A model generated the notes under the pieces. That model did not search any database. It was not told where the DNA came from and worked only from the letters and a program-made list of their open reading frames with translations. Source: Darksidea phi (taxonomy: Eukaryota > Ascomycota > Dothideomycetes > Pleosporales > Lentitheciaceae). From it: a stretch of DNA of 64,000 nucleotides. Below, piece after piece: positions 63,098 to 64,000 of this stretch. Made by a program: the position numbers and the translations under genes. The stretch spans positions 1 to 64,000 of the forward strand of contig JASJFT010000012.1 in NCBI GenBank assembly GCA_030770425.1, in the 5' to 3' direction. The number at the start of each line of letters is the position of its first letter. Positions within the stretch are counted from its first letter, which is position 1.

Positions 63098-64000
63098 ATG
63101 GGAAGCGAACCAACTCAGCTGCGTTATGTCGATGTTGGTCCGAGGCGCCTCATTCAACCTGTAACGCTAGCTCACACATATAGATTGGCATCAACCTCAC
63201 TGACCCTGTCTTCCGGGGAGAGTATCATGGAACCCAAAGACACGAGAATGACTTCGAAGATATTCTCCAACGCGGCGTAGACGCCGGGTGTAAGAAGTTC
63301 ATGGTTACAGGATCAGACCTCCAAGAATCAGAGCACGCTGTGGAGATCGCGAAAGCATACCGTAAGTTAGAGAGCATTGGTCAACGCCTTCTCGTCGCAT
63401 TTTCTAAAACCCTACCACATCTGTTCCCAGAATATCCCAGATCCAAACCTCATCCGCGATGACCGGCATAAATAGAGCTTCCGCTGATATCACCTAGCCG
63501 GTCTCTGCTACGCAACAGTAGGCGTCCACCCCTGCTCAGCAAAACACTTCGACACGCACCCCGGTGGCCCTACCGCCCTCCTCACCTCACTTAAAGAACT
63601 TGCCCTTGCCGCCAAAGCTACCAATAATGCCGTGGCTTTCGGAGAAATTGGGCTCGACTACGACCGCCTCTTCCTGACGCCCAGAGACCAGCAACTCGAG
63701 TACTTCGAAGCCCAGCTTTCAATTGCCGTGGAAGTTCAGCTACCGCTATTCTTGCACTCACGTGCCGCCGCCGAAGACTTTGAGCGGTTGCTAGGAGCTA
63801 GGTTAGATGAGCTGCCCAAGAGAGGACTTGTACACAGTTTTACCGGGACGGTGGAGGAGATGAAGAGAGTGGTTAACATGGGATTTGACATTGGTGTTAA
63901 TGGGTGTAGCATGAAAAGTAAGGATTCCAGACCCGATTTTAACGGTATTAAGCTAACAGATCCCTAGCGGAGGAAAATATAGAAGTTGTGCGCGCTATCC
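63098..64000 (+). CDS. TatD-related DNase (TATDN1 type), cut by window end
   Basis: Exons 63098-63133, 63184-63361, 63498-63917 and 63968 to beyond the window end; 222 codons are visible. The start is MGSEPTQLRYVD, and the first junction gives VDIGINLTDPVFRGEYHG, the TATDN1-type replacement for the usual HxH start of bacterial TatD. Metal-site residues follow in FGEIGLDYDR (Glu), LPLFLHSRAA (His) and LVHSFTGT (His). The visible end reads NGCSMKTEENIEVVRAI, after which about 80-100 residues should remain. The first donor is GTTGGT, weaker than usual, but the alternative GTCCGA donor two bases later breaks the frame. Family members are metal-dependent 3'-5' exonucleases with roles in DNA repair and apoptosis-like DNA degradation. 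Confidence 0.92.

Overview
The window is nuclear DNA of a filamentous ascomycete, most probably a Dothideomycete of the Pleosporales type. Evidence: multi-exon genes with short GT-AG introns (about 41-290 bp), single-gene transcription units on both strands, ascomycete-specific families (Vfa1, Swc4, Dre2, Yck-type casein kinase, Axl2-like cadherin), and an AT-rich block whose decayed reading frame has mostly TAG stops, as expected from repeat-induced point mutation (RIP). Order and species cannot be fixed from the sequence alone.

Layout. 1-4 kb: gene-poor, short tandem repeats and one unresolved minus-strand gene or relic. 4.0-5.3 kb: a C2H2 zinc-finger protein. 5.6-8.35 kb: an AT-rich, RIP-like block with a decayed ORF, a 12-bp minisatellite, G/C-run palindromes and a roughly 630-bp foldback element. 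8.5-10.3 kb: a fungal RelA/SpoT-domain (alarmone synthetase-like) gene, whose 5' side abuts four in-phase 153-bp tandem repeats. 10.9-13.1 kb: gene-poor. From 13.1 kb the window is mostly conserved core genome: mitochondrial Holliday junction resolvase (CCE1-like), a small secreted protein, a Mid2-like membrane protein, a PQ-loop transporter, an Axl2-like polarity protein, a GNAT, a short RecQ helicase, a UBA-UBX protein, a VAP/Scs2 protein, asparagine synthetase, Swc4/DMAP1, Yck-type casein kinase, Nup133, Stf2-like hydrophilin, Dre2, a short-chain dehydrogenase, Yvh1, a second C2H2 factor, Vfa1, and (cut by the window end) a TatD nuclease. Gene-poor gaps remain at 49.6-51.5, 53.0-55.1 and 57.3-61.7 kb.

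The genes do not form one pathway or cluster; they are independent units, several divergent pairs sharing a promoter region (GNAT/RecQ, UBX/VAP, Stf2/Dre2, Vfa1/TatD). The asparagine synthetase promoter carries a perfect Gcn4/CPC1-type site. The most unusual part is 5.6-11 kb: a RIP-decayed repeat and foldback element directly beside a RelA/SpoT gene and a coding-phase tandem repeat. Exon models were built by eye from splice signals and family conservation; every multi-exon model given as complete keeps an open frame with a total length divisible by three.
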